From: Bacillota bacterium | GTDB lineage: Bacteria; Bacillota; Clostridia; Saccharofermentanales; Fastidiosipilaceae | DNA: 18,590 nt | NCBI GenBank assembly: GCA_023442635.1 | Contig: JAEZYR010000020.1 | Span: 1-18,590, forward strand | Reading direction: 5' to 3' | Part shown: positions 7,292 through 13,974 of the stretch, in pieces | Layout: each line of letters begins with the position of its first letter | Numbering within the stretch: the first letter of the stretch is position 1 | Notes under the pieces: model-generated | What the model was told of the DNA's origin: nothing | The model's input: only the letters and a program-made list of their open reading frames with translations | The model's database searches: none | Translations under genes and position numbers: made by a program

Positions 7292-9517
7292 TTACTCAAA
7301 GTTCAATATCACCACGCTATAGCGCTGTACGCGACCATGCTCGTCTTGCTTGGCCGTGCATCGCTGTTGTGTGACAACACCTTGAGGATTACCAAGAAGT
7401 TGCAAATTCAGGTCTGCTTGCTTCGCCAAGCGCCGTGCTGCGGTCAAGTCTAGCCCTGTGAAATCCACCATGGGCACCCAGTCCTCTTGGATGGGGCCAT
7501 CGACTGAAACAGCTATGTTGCCCTCCCCATCTGTACTGGTACCAGGCGGAGGATATTGATCTTCCACGATATATTCCCCACTCAGCGGTACATTTTGCTG
7601 GGGATGGACATTCCAAAATGCGATCGGTGAACGTTGTACAGCTTCTTTGACCGTCTGTCCGATCACCTTGCGAACAGCGTTCCATGCAAAAAGCTTCTGC
7701 GTATCTTGCTCAGTCCATACGGGTTTAACACCCAAAACTTCAAGACTTTTTTCAGTAATTTCTCGATTGACGATCTGAGCGGGATAGGAGGTGATATCGT
7801 CTTTGGGGTTGAAGAAGATCGCCAAAACAGCAACTTCAGGATGGTCATAGGGCGCTAGCGAGGCCAGCGAAATGACCTCTATTTCATCATTTTTTCCATG
7901 CGTCGAAGTTGAAGTCTTAGCTCCGACCGCATAGCCTGGAATGTTACCGACAGAAGCCGTGCCATCGGTCACCGTGCTGCGCATCATCCGCCGCAAAAGA
8001 CGCGTAGTCTCAACGGAAAAAATTTGGCGGACAGGTTCAGGATCTTGCTTGACGATGGGGCGCCCTTGATCGTCTAAGACCTCGTCTAGTACCTGCGGCT
8101 TCATCAAAAGACCGTCATTGGCTATAGCCGCAAAGGTGGTCGCCATCTGCAAGGGGGTAACCGTCGCCTGCTCTCCGAAGGACCAGACCGCCATATCCAC
8201 GACGTTGGGATCCTCATGAATAATGCTGTTAACCTCGCCTGGCAGATCTATACCTGTTAAGTCTCGATGCCCAAAGGCTCTAACATAGTCATAAAAATGT
8301 TTGACCCCGACCTTCTGAGCGACTTGGACAAAAATAGGGTTAGCTGAGAGCCAAAGGCCTTCCTCGACTGTCAACATTTGGTGTTTACCTGCCCCATCCC
8401 AGGAAATAGGATAGGCTTGCCAGCCGCGCAAGCGAATGGGGTCATCTGAAAAACGATCTTCTTCAGTAACAACCTTATCGTTAAAACCCATGCCAGCCGT
8501 CAGCACTTTGTAGGTGGATCCAGGTTCATAAGTGGCGCTGATCGCCCGATTGAGCCAGGTGTGTCGATAGAGGTAATTCAAATCTTCTTTGTTCTCATAG
8601 GGATTCCACAACGCTTGCCCCTGCTTAGGCCAGTCCTTGGGTTCTTCGTAGGGCTTGTTGGGGTCAAAGGCACCACTCTGCGCCATCGCCAAGATCGCCC
8701 CTGTTTGCGGCTTGATCACAATAGCGACCCCGCCTTCTTGAATTTCGTAGCGCGCTACGATGTCATCCAGGGTCTTTTGGGCGAAATTTTGGATTTCTTG
8801 ATTGATGTGCAGTTTAAGGGAAAGACCCTTTTTCATATTCCGCTCGATAGCGGCAGCATAAGGCAAGCTGTTGCGGCCATAGTTGTCCACCTCGTGGTAG
8901 CGATAGCCAGCCCGCCCTGACAAGAGATGGTCGTAGTAGGCTTCGATCCCCCCTACACCATGCATTTCATCACCACCTGAGACAAAACCCAAAGTCGCGC
9001 TACCCGCTCGACCCTCTGGGTAGATGCGCTGCAAGGTAGGGTCTATGGCAATACCACCTATTTTTTCTTCACGTTGCCAGGCACGCAAGCGCTCATAAGT
9101 TTCGCGCGGCACATGCTGCTTCAAACGGATCCAAGCCTTTTTTTCTTGCGCAGCTGCCTTGGCCACTTCCTCTTTGGGCAAGGCAAGCAATTCCGAAAGC
9201 TTGTCGATAATATCTTCTTTTTTGGGACCCTTGCTTTTGAGCGATTTGAGATCGGACGGCGTGATGCCGATATCGTAGACGTAGCGCGTCAAGGCCAGCG
9301 CTCGACCCTCACTGTCGTAAATGCTGCCACGCTCTGCTTGTTCGACTTCGCGCTGATAGTGCAAGTGGTCTGCGGCCTCACGATATTGCTTGTGCTGCAG
9401 AATCTGAATGCGCACCATCGCTGTCAAAACAAGAAAGGCACCTAGCGCAAGCGCTGATGTCAAAAGCCCTAAGCCTCGGTATTGAGGCTGCCTGCTTGTT
9501 TTTTTGCGTCTCGCCAT
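7292..9517 (-). CDS. ftsI: Class B penicillin-binding protein (FtsI/SpoVD type) with C-terminal PASTA domain
   Basis: This is a membrane-anchored D,D-transpeptidase that crosslinks peptidoglycan outside the cell, expected to partner FtsW at the septum. It has 741 residues. A short basic tail is followed by one membrane segment (about 16-36). The dimerisation domain opens with the AERGSIYDSEGRALA block (61-75). The transpeptidase domain carries the nucleophile motif STYK (Ser334-Lys337) and SAN (391-393). The third motif is KTS (534-536) instead of the usual KTG. A PASTA-like domain closes the protein (about 680-741). The ATG at 9517 has AAGGGA about 7 bases upstream and lies 9 bases after ftsL. 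The PASTA end suggests the Bacillota PBP2B/PBP2x/SpoVD group; a vegetative division role is the more likely because of the neighbours, but a sporulation role cannot be excluded. The changed third motif may alter beta-lactam binding, which is inference. Confidence 0.94.
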   Translation of the reverse strand: MARRKKTSRQPQYRGLGLLTSALALGAFLVLTAMVRIQILQHKQYREAADHLHYQREVEQAERGSIYDSEGRALALTRYVYDIGITPSDLKSLKSKGPKKEDIIDKLSELLALPKEEVAKAAAQEKKAWIRLKQHVPRETYERLRAWQREEKIGGIAIDPTLQRIYPEGRAGSATLGFVSGGDEMHGVGGIEAYYDHLLSGRAGYRYHEVDNYGRNSLPYAAAIERNMKKGLSLKLHINQEIQNFAQKTLDDIVARYEIQEGGVAIVIKPQTGAILAMAQSGAFDPNKPYEEPKDWPKQGQALWNPYENKEDLNYLYRHTWLNRAISATYEPGSTYKVLTAGMGFNDKVVTEEDRFSDDPIRLRGWQAYPISWDGAGKHQMLTVEEGLWLSANPIFVQVAQKVGVKHFYDYVRAFGHRDLTGIDLPGEVNSIIHEDPNVVDMAVWSFGEQATVTPLQMATTFAAIANDGLLMKPQVLDEVLDDQGRPIVKQDPEPVRQIFSVETTRLLRRMMRSTVTDGTASVGNIPGYAVGAKTSTSTHGKNDEIEVISLASLAPYDHPEVAVLAIFFNPKDDITSYPAQIVNREITEKSLEVLGVKPVWTEQDTQKLFAWNAVRKVIGQTVKEAVQRSPIAFWNVHPQQNVPLSGEYIVEDQYPPPGTSTDGEGNIAVSVDGPIQEDWVPMVDFTGLDLTAARRLAKQADLNLQLLGNPQGVVTQQRCTAKQDEHGRVQRYSVVILNFE

Positions 9518-9526
9518 GGCAGTCCC

Positions 9527-10024
9527 TTAGGGCTGTGGAGTCTCCGACTCTCCTAAGGCCTCTTTCCCTTCTTGAAGGTTCAAACGATCTTCGCCAGGCA
9601 AATTGACGTGTACAATTTGCTCCCTTCGGGGTTCTCTAAAGCCTAATTCTTTAGCCCTGCGACGAATCCAATCCATGTCCGTTTCTTGTTTAAGCTCAAC
9701 AGCCTTTTGCTGATTGGTGATCGTCAGCTGGCGAATCTTGCGCTCTAGCTGGCCATTCTCTTGGTTGAGGTTATTCAAATGGCTCTGTTCAAAAAGCAAC
9801 CATGCAAAAATGCTGGCCAAAAGCACCATGGTTACAATGGCAATGATGCTGATACGTTTGCGCAAGCGCCGCTGCTGAGCCAGACGATATTTCTGCTCCA
9901 ATCTAGCTTTTGCCCGCCTTTCTGCCCCGACATGAAGGAGATAGAGCTGTTCTTGTGCAGGGACAGAATGCCAACCGATTTCTTCTCCCCATAGCACTTC
10001 ATTGTTTTGCCTGAGTGCTGACAT
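9527..10024 (-). CDS. ftsL: FtsL-like divisome protein
   Basis: This is a small bitopic membrane protein of the division complex that pairs with DivIC/FtsB and FtsQ through a coiled coil. It has 165 residues: a basic cytoplasmic part of about 57 residues, one membrane segment (about 58-78), then a Gln/Leu/Asn-rich coiled coil (about 80-112). The closing IRRRAKELGFREPRREQIVHV stretch (about 120-140) is typical of FtsL/DivIC proteins. Sequence conservation is low in this family, so the call rests on architecture and on the place between rsmH and the PBP gene. The ATG at 10024 has an excellent AAGGAGGT ribosome binding site (10034-10041), which lies inside the 3' end of rsmH. Confidence 0.9.
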   Translation of the reverse strand: MSALRQNNEVLWGEEIGWHSVPAQEQLYLLHVGAERRAKARLEQKYRLAQQRRLRKRISIIAIVTMVLLASIFAWLLFEQSHLNNLNQENGQLERKIRQLTITNQQKAVELKQETDMDWIRRRAKELGFREPRREQIVHVNLPGEDRLNLQEGKEALGESETPQP

Positions 10025-10029
10025 ACGCC

Positions 10030-11121
10030 CTACACCTCCTTCCTCTGTGAACTCTCAGCCTCTGTCGCTTTTTCAAAGACACGCAGACGCGCACTGTGCG
10101 CTCGGAAATTTTCCGTCTGCTCTTCGACACTAGCGACAAAGCCGCGTCTGGGGCCTATGAGTTTGCCCATAGCTGGGATGGGCTTCGCCAAAGGGCTAGT
10201 CCCGCTGATATCGTCATATCGCATTTGTGACCAAGACCTGAGGCGGTGCTTGATCATGCGATCTTCTAAACTATGAAAGCTAATCAGAGCCAAGCGACCG
10301 CCAGGCTTGAGGCAGGACAGAGCCTGATCCAACAAAGCCTCGAGTTCTCCTAACTCATCGTTCACGGCGATGCGGAGGGCTTGAAATGAGCGACGTGCTG
10401 GATGCTGTTTTTCCCGTCGGCTGTTTTTGGGCATCACGCCAGCGATGGCCTCAGCAGCTTCTAGTGTGTGCAGGAGTCGTCCTTCTTTTGAAGCTTCTAT
10501 AGCCTTTTCCTTAAGGACGCGCGCACAACGCCCTGCATAGCGTTCTTCACCGTACGCTCGGATGATGCGAGCCAGCTCGTCCTCGCTCAACTTTAGGATG
10601 AGCTCAGCTGCCGTTTCGCCAGCTTGCTGATTCATCCGCATATCCAAGACTGCCTCTTGGCGGTAGCTGAATCCTCTTTCTGCCTGATCGAGCTGCGGAC
10701 TCGAGACCCCCAAATCAGCCAAAATCCCATCTACTTGGGTTCCTGAACCCCAACAGGCCTCAACCTGCTGGGTCAAAGTCGAAAAGCAGGCCTGCTGGAT
10801 GATCCACCCAGGCAGGTCCTGTCCTGGCTGCGCCATCTGCTTAGCATGGAGAGCCTCGTCTCTTTTCGCTTGGGCTGCCAGAATGGCCTCTTCATCTCGA
10901 TCCAGTGATAAGAGGCTGCCTCCACCTTGCAGTTTCTCAAAGATAGCTGCGCTATGGCCAGCTCCCCCCAGCGTTGCATCGACATAGCGCCCAGTCGCTT
11001 TCGGCTCCAAAGCGCTGATGACTTCGGCTAGCAGGACAGGGGCATGCGAGAAGGCACGCTTTTCACATCCGCCTCCTTCTTCAGCCTTATGGTGGTCTTG
11101 CAAAAAATCAGGCGATGCCAC
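10030..11121 (-). CDS. rsmH: RsmH (MraW), 16S rRNA C1402 N4-methyltransferase
   Basis: This cytoplasmic SAM-dependent enzyme methylates N4 of C1402 in 16S rRNA and is a standard member of the dcw cluster. It has 363 residues, about 40 more than the common length. The extra length comes from a hydrophilic N-terminal stretch of about 22 residues and a C-terminal tail. Motifs are FSHAPVLLAEV (24-34), the SAM loop VDATLGGAGHS (47-57), LDRDEEA (73-79), ADLGVSSPQLD (135-145), the SFQALRIAVNDEL block and the ISFHSLEDRMIK block. The start is a GTG at 11121 that overlaps the end of mraZ by 14 bases. No better in-frame start exists before the first conserved block, and the ribosome binding site is weak, which suggests coupling to mraZ. 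Confidence 0.96.
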   Translation of the reverse strand: MASPDFLQDHHKAEEGGGCEKRAFSHAPVLLAEVISALEPKATGRYVDATLGGAGHSAAIFEKLQGGGSLLSLDRDEEAILAAQAKRDEALHAKQMAQPGQDLPGWIIQQACFSTLTQQVEACWGSGTQVDGILADLGVSSPQLDQAERGFSYRQEAVLDMRMNQQAGETAAELILKLSEDELARIIRAYGEERYAGRCARVLKEKAIEASKEGRLLHTLEAAEAIAGVMPKNSRREKQHPARRSFQALRIAVNDELGELEALLDQALSCLKPGGRLALISFHSLEDRMIKHRLRSWSQMRYDDISGTSPLAKPIPAMGKLIGPRRGFVASVEEQTENFRAHSARLRVFEKATEAESSQRKEV

Positions 11122-11545
11122 TGACGTCCCACGCTCCCAAATCCATATCCGCCAGATCTAGCCTGTCTTGGCTCTGGGCGTCATAGAAAGTCTTCGAGCA
11201 AAGTAAAACAGTATCGCCCATATCCGTCAGATAAACAGCATCACCCGAAGCCACTGAGATGCTGCTCCAAAGTTCTTCACTGATGGCCACCCTGCCCTGG
11301 CCATCCATTTGGCAGCAAAGCGCCTCACCGATGATGACGCGGCGCAAACGGCGTACCGATGGATTGGTTCCTGGCAAGGCATCTAGCTCGCTCTTTAGGC
11401 GGGCAAAAGCCTCGGCTGTGTAAATCGCCAAGTAGCCCGCATCGAGCGATAGCGTGACATACAATTCACGTCCTAAACGCTCACGCAAGCGAGAAGGAAT
11501 GACAATGCGGCCCTTGGGATCGCTGTTATGCAAAAAACGAGCCAT
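11108..11545 (-). CDS. mraZ: MraZ, transcriptional regulator of the dcw cluster
   Basis: This is a DNA-binding protein of the SpoVT/AbrB fold that forms rings and controls its own operon by binding direct repeats at the promoter. It has 145 residues from the ATG at 11543-11545. Two tandem domains each carry the family signature: DPKGR (9-13) in the first and MDGQGRVAI in the second. I chose the ATG at 11545 because it has a near-perfect GGAAGGAGG 6 bases upstream and because the protein then begins at the conserved MARF..N..D.KGR stretch. A longer reading from a GTG at 11623 would start inside the operator. It is the first gene of the second unit and sits just downstream of three MraZ boxes, so self-regulation is very likely. 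Confidence 0.96.
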   Translation of the reverse strand: MARFLHNSDPKGRIVIPSRLRERLGRELYVTLSLDAGYLAIYTAEAFARLKSELDALPGTNPSVRRLRRVIIGEALCCQMDGQGRVAISEELWSSISVASGDAVYLTDMGDTVLLCSKTFYDAQSQDRLDLADMDLGAWDVSGIA

Positions 11546-11551
11546 GATCGT

Positions 11552-11558
11552 CCTCCTT
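11552..11558 (-). promoter_or_regulatory. Ribosome binding site of mraZ
   Basis: The minus strand reads AAGGAGG, followed by 6 bases and the ATG at 11545. This consensus site decides the mraZ start against the longer in-frame reading from 11623. Confidence 0.92.
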
Positions 11559-11609
11559 CCTTCTCCAAATGGGCTCAGATGCAAAAAGCCAAAGCAGTGA
11601 CACAACTCA

Positions 11610-11636
11610 CCACTTTGCTCCACTTTGCTCCACTTT
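11610..11636 (-). promoter_or_regulatory. MraZ operator: three direct repeats with 10-bp period
   Basis: On the minus strand the heptamer AAAGTGG occurs three times in a row at 11636-11630, 11626-11620 and 11616-11610, with the 3-base spacers AGC and AGC. The exact 10-bp period places all copies on one face of the helix. Known MraZ proteins bind tandem boxes of this kind upstream of mraZ; in Mollicutes the reported box resembles AAAGTG followed by a few free bases. The repeats begin right at the predicted transcription start and lie 65 to 91 bases before the mraZ start codon. This position suggests repression by blocking RNA polymerase, which is inference. Confidence 0.88.
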
Positions 11637-11643
11637 TTCTCTC

Positions 11644-11671
11644 ATTCTAGCAAAAAAAAGCCCTAACGCAA
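11644..11671 (-). promoter_or_regulatory. Predicted promoter of the mraZ-rsmH-ftsL... unit
   Basis: On the minus strand, a -35-like TTGCGT (11671-11666) is separated by 16 bases, including a run of eight T, from a -10 box TAGAAT (11649-11644). A TG one base before the -10 box makes it an extended -10. The transcription start is expected near 11637, directly at the first MraZ box. The -35 box is weak, but the extended -10, the preceding terminator and the operator support the call. Sigma-A type recognition is inferred. Confidence 0.72.
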
Positions 11672-11680
11672 TTCAGGCAG

Positions 11681-11707
11681 AAAAAAACAGCCATGGCTGG
11701 CTGTTTT
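11681..11707 (-). terminator. Intrinsic terminator after rodA
   Basis: On the minus strand a perfect 10-bp stem (AAAACAGCCA pairing with TGGCTGTTTT) encloses a GCCA loop, at 11707-11684. A T-run continues to 11681, seven T in all counting those in the stem. It starts 45 bases after the rodA stop and ends before the mraZ promoter, so it separates the two transcription units. On the plus strand the same hairpin has only the four T of the stem, so it is best assigned to the minus strand. Confidence 0.85.
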
Positions 11708-11751
11708 CTGATGGCTAAAAAGCACAAATGCTAGCTGTATCTTGGGGCTGA

Positions 11752-12888
11752 CTAGAGTTGACGACTCATGCGCTGGCTAAGCGAAATATTCATCATGATA
11801 CCGACTGCCAAATAGTTGACCAACATCGCAGATCCACCTTGGCTAATAAAAGGCAGCGGTATGCCTGTGACAGGTAGCAAACCAATGTTCATACCGATAT
11901 TTTCAATGTAGTGAACCGCAAAAAGCGTGGTAAGGGCAATCATGATATAGCGCTGAGCAGGGTCACTTTCTTGGGCAGTGATATAGAGGCAGCGGAAGAG
12001 GAAAACAAAGGCCAAGATGATGAGCAGAGCCGTCCCCAACAGCCCCATGTAAGCTCCGACCGCAGAGAAAATAAAGTCTGATTCCTGGACAGGGACATGG
12101 ATTCTATCTGCTCCACTCTGACCCCAAAGCCCGCCCGATGCAATCGCCAATTTGGCCTGATCAACATTGTAAGTCGCTGCCTGGTCAAAGTTTGGAAACA
12201 AGAAAGCCAAGATGCGCTTTTGCTGATAAGGCTTGAGCACATAGTTCCAAAGAATGGGGATCGAGATCAGTCCCAGGGAAAAGACGGCCACAATCCAGCG
12301 CCAGCGCAGGCCCCAAATGAAAATGACGGCTGCGACCATGGCCAACACGACCATCGCAGTGCCTGCATCGTGCTGATAGCCGAGAATCAAAGCCAAATGG
12401 GGTAACACAATCAAGGCGCCAAAGCCTAAAGCTCGCAGCTTGCTCATCTGCCCCTGGTCTAGCTTGCCCAGGAGAAAGCCTAGCTGCAAGGCAATCGCAA
12501 GTTTGCTTAATTCGGAGGGCTGAAAGGATCCAATACCTGGCAAAATCAGCCAGGCATTAGAGCCCGTTTGAGCTGCAATTTCCGCTGAACCTAGAACCGG
12601 AAGAAGGCACTGTAGTCCCAAAGCAACGACCGCCAAAGCCCAGCTCATGGGCTTAAGTAACATGGGCTCCAACAAGGTCACCAGCGCCAAAGCCAAGAAA
12701 CCTAAGATGACAGCCACCACCTGCACCAGAATATTGCGGGGATAGGCTCGGCTAAACTGTTGGGCTAGAACGTCGTTGAGCACATAGAGGCCTTGAATAG
12801 ACATCAAAAAAAGGGGCAGCAAGAGTTTGTAATCTAGCGCATTGAAAAAGAGGTCTCGCCGTCTGCGTTCTAAACCCAGTGATTCCAT
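11752..12888 (-). CDS. rodA: RodA, SEDS-family peptidoglycan glycosyltransferase
   Basis: This is a polytopic membrane enzyme that polymerises lipid II with a class B PBP, usually in the elongation machinery. It has 378 residues. Marks are SNAWLILPGIGSFQPSELSK (110-129), the YNVDQAKLAIASGGLWGQ block (240-257), the QESDFIFSAVG block with the likely catalytic Asp at 271, and the ENIGMNIGLLPVTGIPLPF block followed by SQGGS. The ENIGMNIGLLPVTG wording is typical of RodA and not of FtsW. The ATG at 12888 lies 2 bases after the lgt stop, so it is probably translated by coupling. A terminator follows. No mreBCD genes are seen nearby, so a rod-specific role cannot be inferred from context. Confidence 0.94.
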   Translation of the reverse strand: MESLGLERRRRDLFFNALDYKLLLPLFLMSIQGLYVLNDVLAQQFSRAYPRNILVQVVAVILGFLALALVTLLEPMLLKPMSWALAVVALGLQCLLPVLGSAEIAAQTGSNAWLILPGIGSFQPSELSKLAIALQLGFLLGKLDQGQMSKLRALGFGALIVLPHLALILGYQHDAGTAMVVLAMVAAVIFIWGLRWRWIVAVFSLGLISIPILWNYVLKPYQQKRILAFLFPNFDQAATYNVDQAKLAIASGGLWGQSGADRIHVPVQESDFIFSAVGAYMGLLGTALLIILAFVFLFRCLYITAQESDPAQRYIMIALTTLFAVHYIENIGMNIGLLPVTGIPLPFISQGGSAMLVNYLAVGIMMNISLSQRMSRQL

Positions 12889-12890
12889 CG

Positions 12891-13970
12891 TTAAAAGCTT
12901 TCTTCTTCAGGCTTATCTGAGCGCTCTTGTGCTTGCTGAGCTTCGCCTTCCTCTGCGGCTTTATCCAGTTCTCGCACCGCTAGCTGTAGGCTGTCCGTTT
13001 GTTGCGACTTGGCTAGGCGAACTTCCTCATCAAAGCGCTGAGCCTCTTCTTCTCCCATCTCCACTTCACCCAGATGGAAATCACGCCCATCCGCGCTATG
13101 TGCCAGAAGGATCTCCAACGCTTGGCGCTCATCTTGTTTTCTGGCTTTGAGCAAGATATAGAGCCAATACCCTAGGCCAAATAGCACCATGATGGCTGAT
13201 AGAAGCTCAGAAACGCGCAAATTGCTGTTGCCGACAAACAGGGCATCGGTCCGCACACGCTCCACGAAAAAGCGCACAATGCCATAGCCGAGCAAGTAGG
13301 TAGCCAGAACGGCATAGGGGCGCCGGCAACGTCGGCGAAGGATGATAAGCAGGGCGAAAATCAAAAAATTAGCCAGGGATTCATACAAAAAAGTGGGGTG
13401 AACCGCTTCTTCTGGGTGTAGATGCGGATCGGCTAATTGCGCCAAATAGTCATGGGTACCATTGGAATACATGCCCCATGGCAGTTTGGTATTGGTTCCG
13501 AAGGCTTCTTGGTTGAAGAAATTCCCCCAACGGCCGATCGCTTGTCCAAGTGGCACATAGGGAATAAAAAAGTCGGCCACTCGATGGAAGGGTATCTTTT
13601 TGCGGCGAGCCAGCACCCATACCGTCAATACGCCAGCTATCACGCCGCCATAAAAAGCTAAACCACCCTCCCAAACATAGAAGATGCGCTTCCAATCGTG
13701 GCGATAAGCGCCCAAATCAAAGAGCACATAATAGATCCTCGCTCCGACCACCCCGATCGGGATCGAGAATAGATAAAAATCGGCCATGTCATCTGACTTC
13801 AAGCCGTAGCGCGGTGCTTGGCGTAGTGAAAGAAAAAAGCCCAGCATAACGCCTAAGCCAATCAAGAAGCCATACCACTGGACACTGACGGGGCCTAACT
13901 GAAAAAGGGTGCGGCTAATCGGTAGATTTTCGATACCTAAGCCTGGAAAACTCACCTGGTAATCAGCCAT
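12891..13970 (-). CDS. lgt: Lgt, prolipoprotein diacylglyceryl transferase, with charged C-terminal tail
   Basis: This polytopic membrane enzyme moves diacylglycerol from phosphatidylglycerol to the lipobox cysteine of prolipoproteins. Visible marks are GPVSVQWYG (26-34), WEGGLAFYGG (100-109), the family signature GRWGNFFNQEAFG (146-158), HPTFLYES (191-198) and VRFFVERVRTD (232-242), which holds the conserved Arg. It has 359 residues. The last 80 or so, from about 276, form a hydrophilic Glu/Gln/Ala-rich tail that most Lgt proteins lack and that looks helical or coiled-coil. The ATG at 13970 has a strong AAAGGAGGT 8 bases upstream, inside the end of yfmH, and the gene starts 4 bases after that gene's stop. 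Confidence 0.96.
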   Translation of the reverse strand: MADYQVSFPGLGIENLPISRTLFQLGPVSVQWYGFLIGLGVMLGFFLSLRQAPRYGLKSDDMADFYLFSIPIGVVGARIYYVLFDLGAYRHDWKRIFYVWEGGLAFYGGVIAGVLTVWVLARRKKIPFHRVADFFIPYVPLGQAIGRWGNFFNQEAFGTNTKLPWGMYSNGTHDYLAQLADPHLHPEEAVHPTFLYESLANFLIFALLIILRRRCRRPYAVLATYLLGYGIVRFFVERVRTDALFVGNSNLRVSELLSAIMVLFGLGYWLYILLKARKQDERQALEILLAHSADGRDFHLGEVEMGEEEAQRFDEEVRLAKSQQTDSLQLAVRELDKAAEEGEAQQAQERSDKPEEESF

Positions 13971-13974
13971 GAGC

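Noticed and set aside
8561..9445. Plus-strand open frames opposite the PBP gene
   Set aside because: They mirror a strong coding region and show no recognisable protein features.
11546..11623. A longer mraZ reading from a GTG at 11623
   Set aside because: It would start inside the MraZ boxes and add 26 residues unlike any MraZ; the ATG at 11545 has a near-perfect ribosome binding site.
11752..12888. This SEDS gene as a second FtsW
   Set aside because: The ENIGMNIGLLPVTG stretch and the absence of the FtsW-type CEE block after the catalytic Asp point to RodA.
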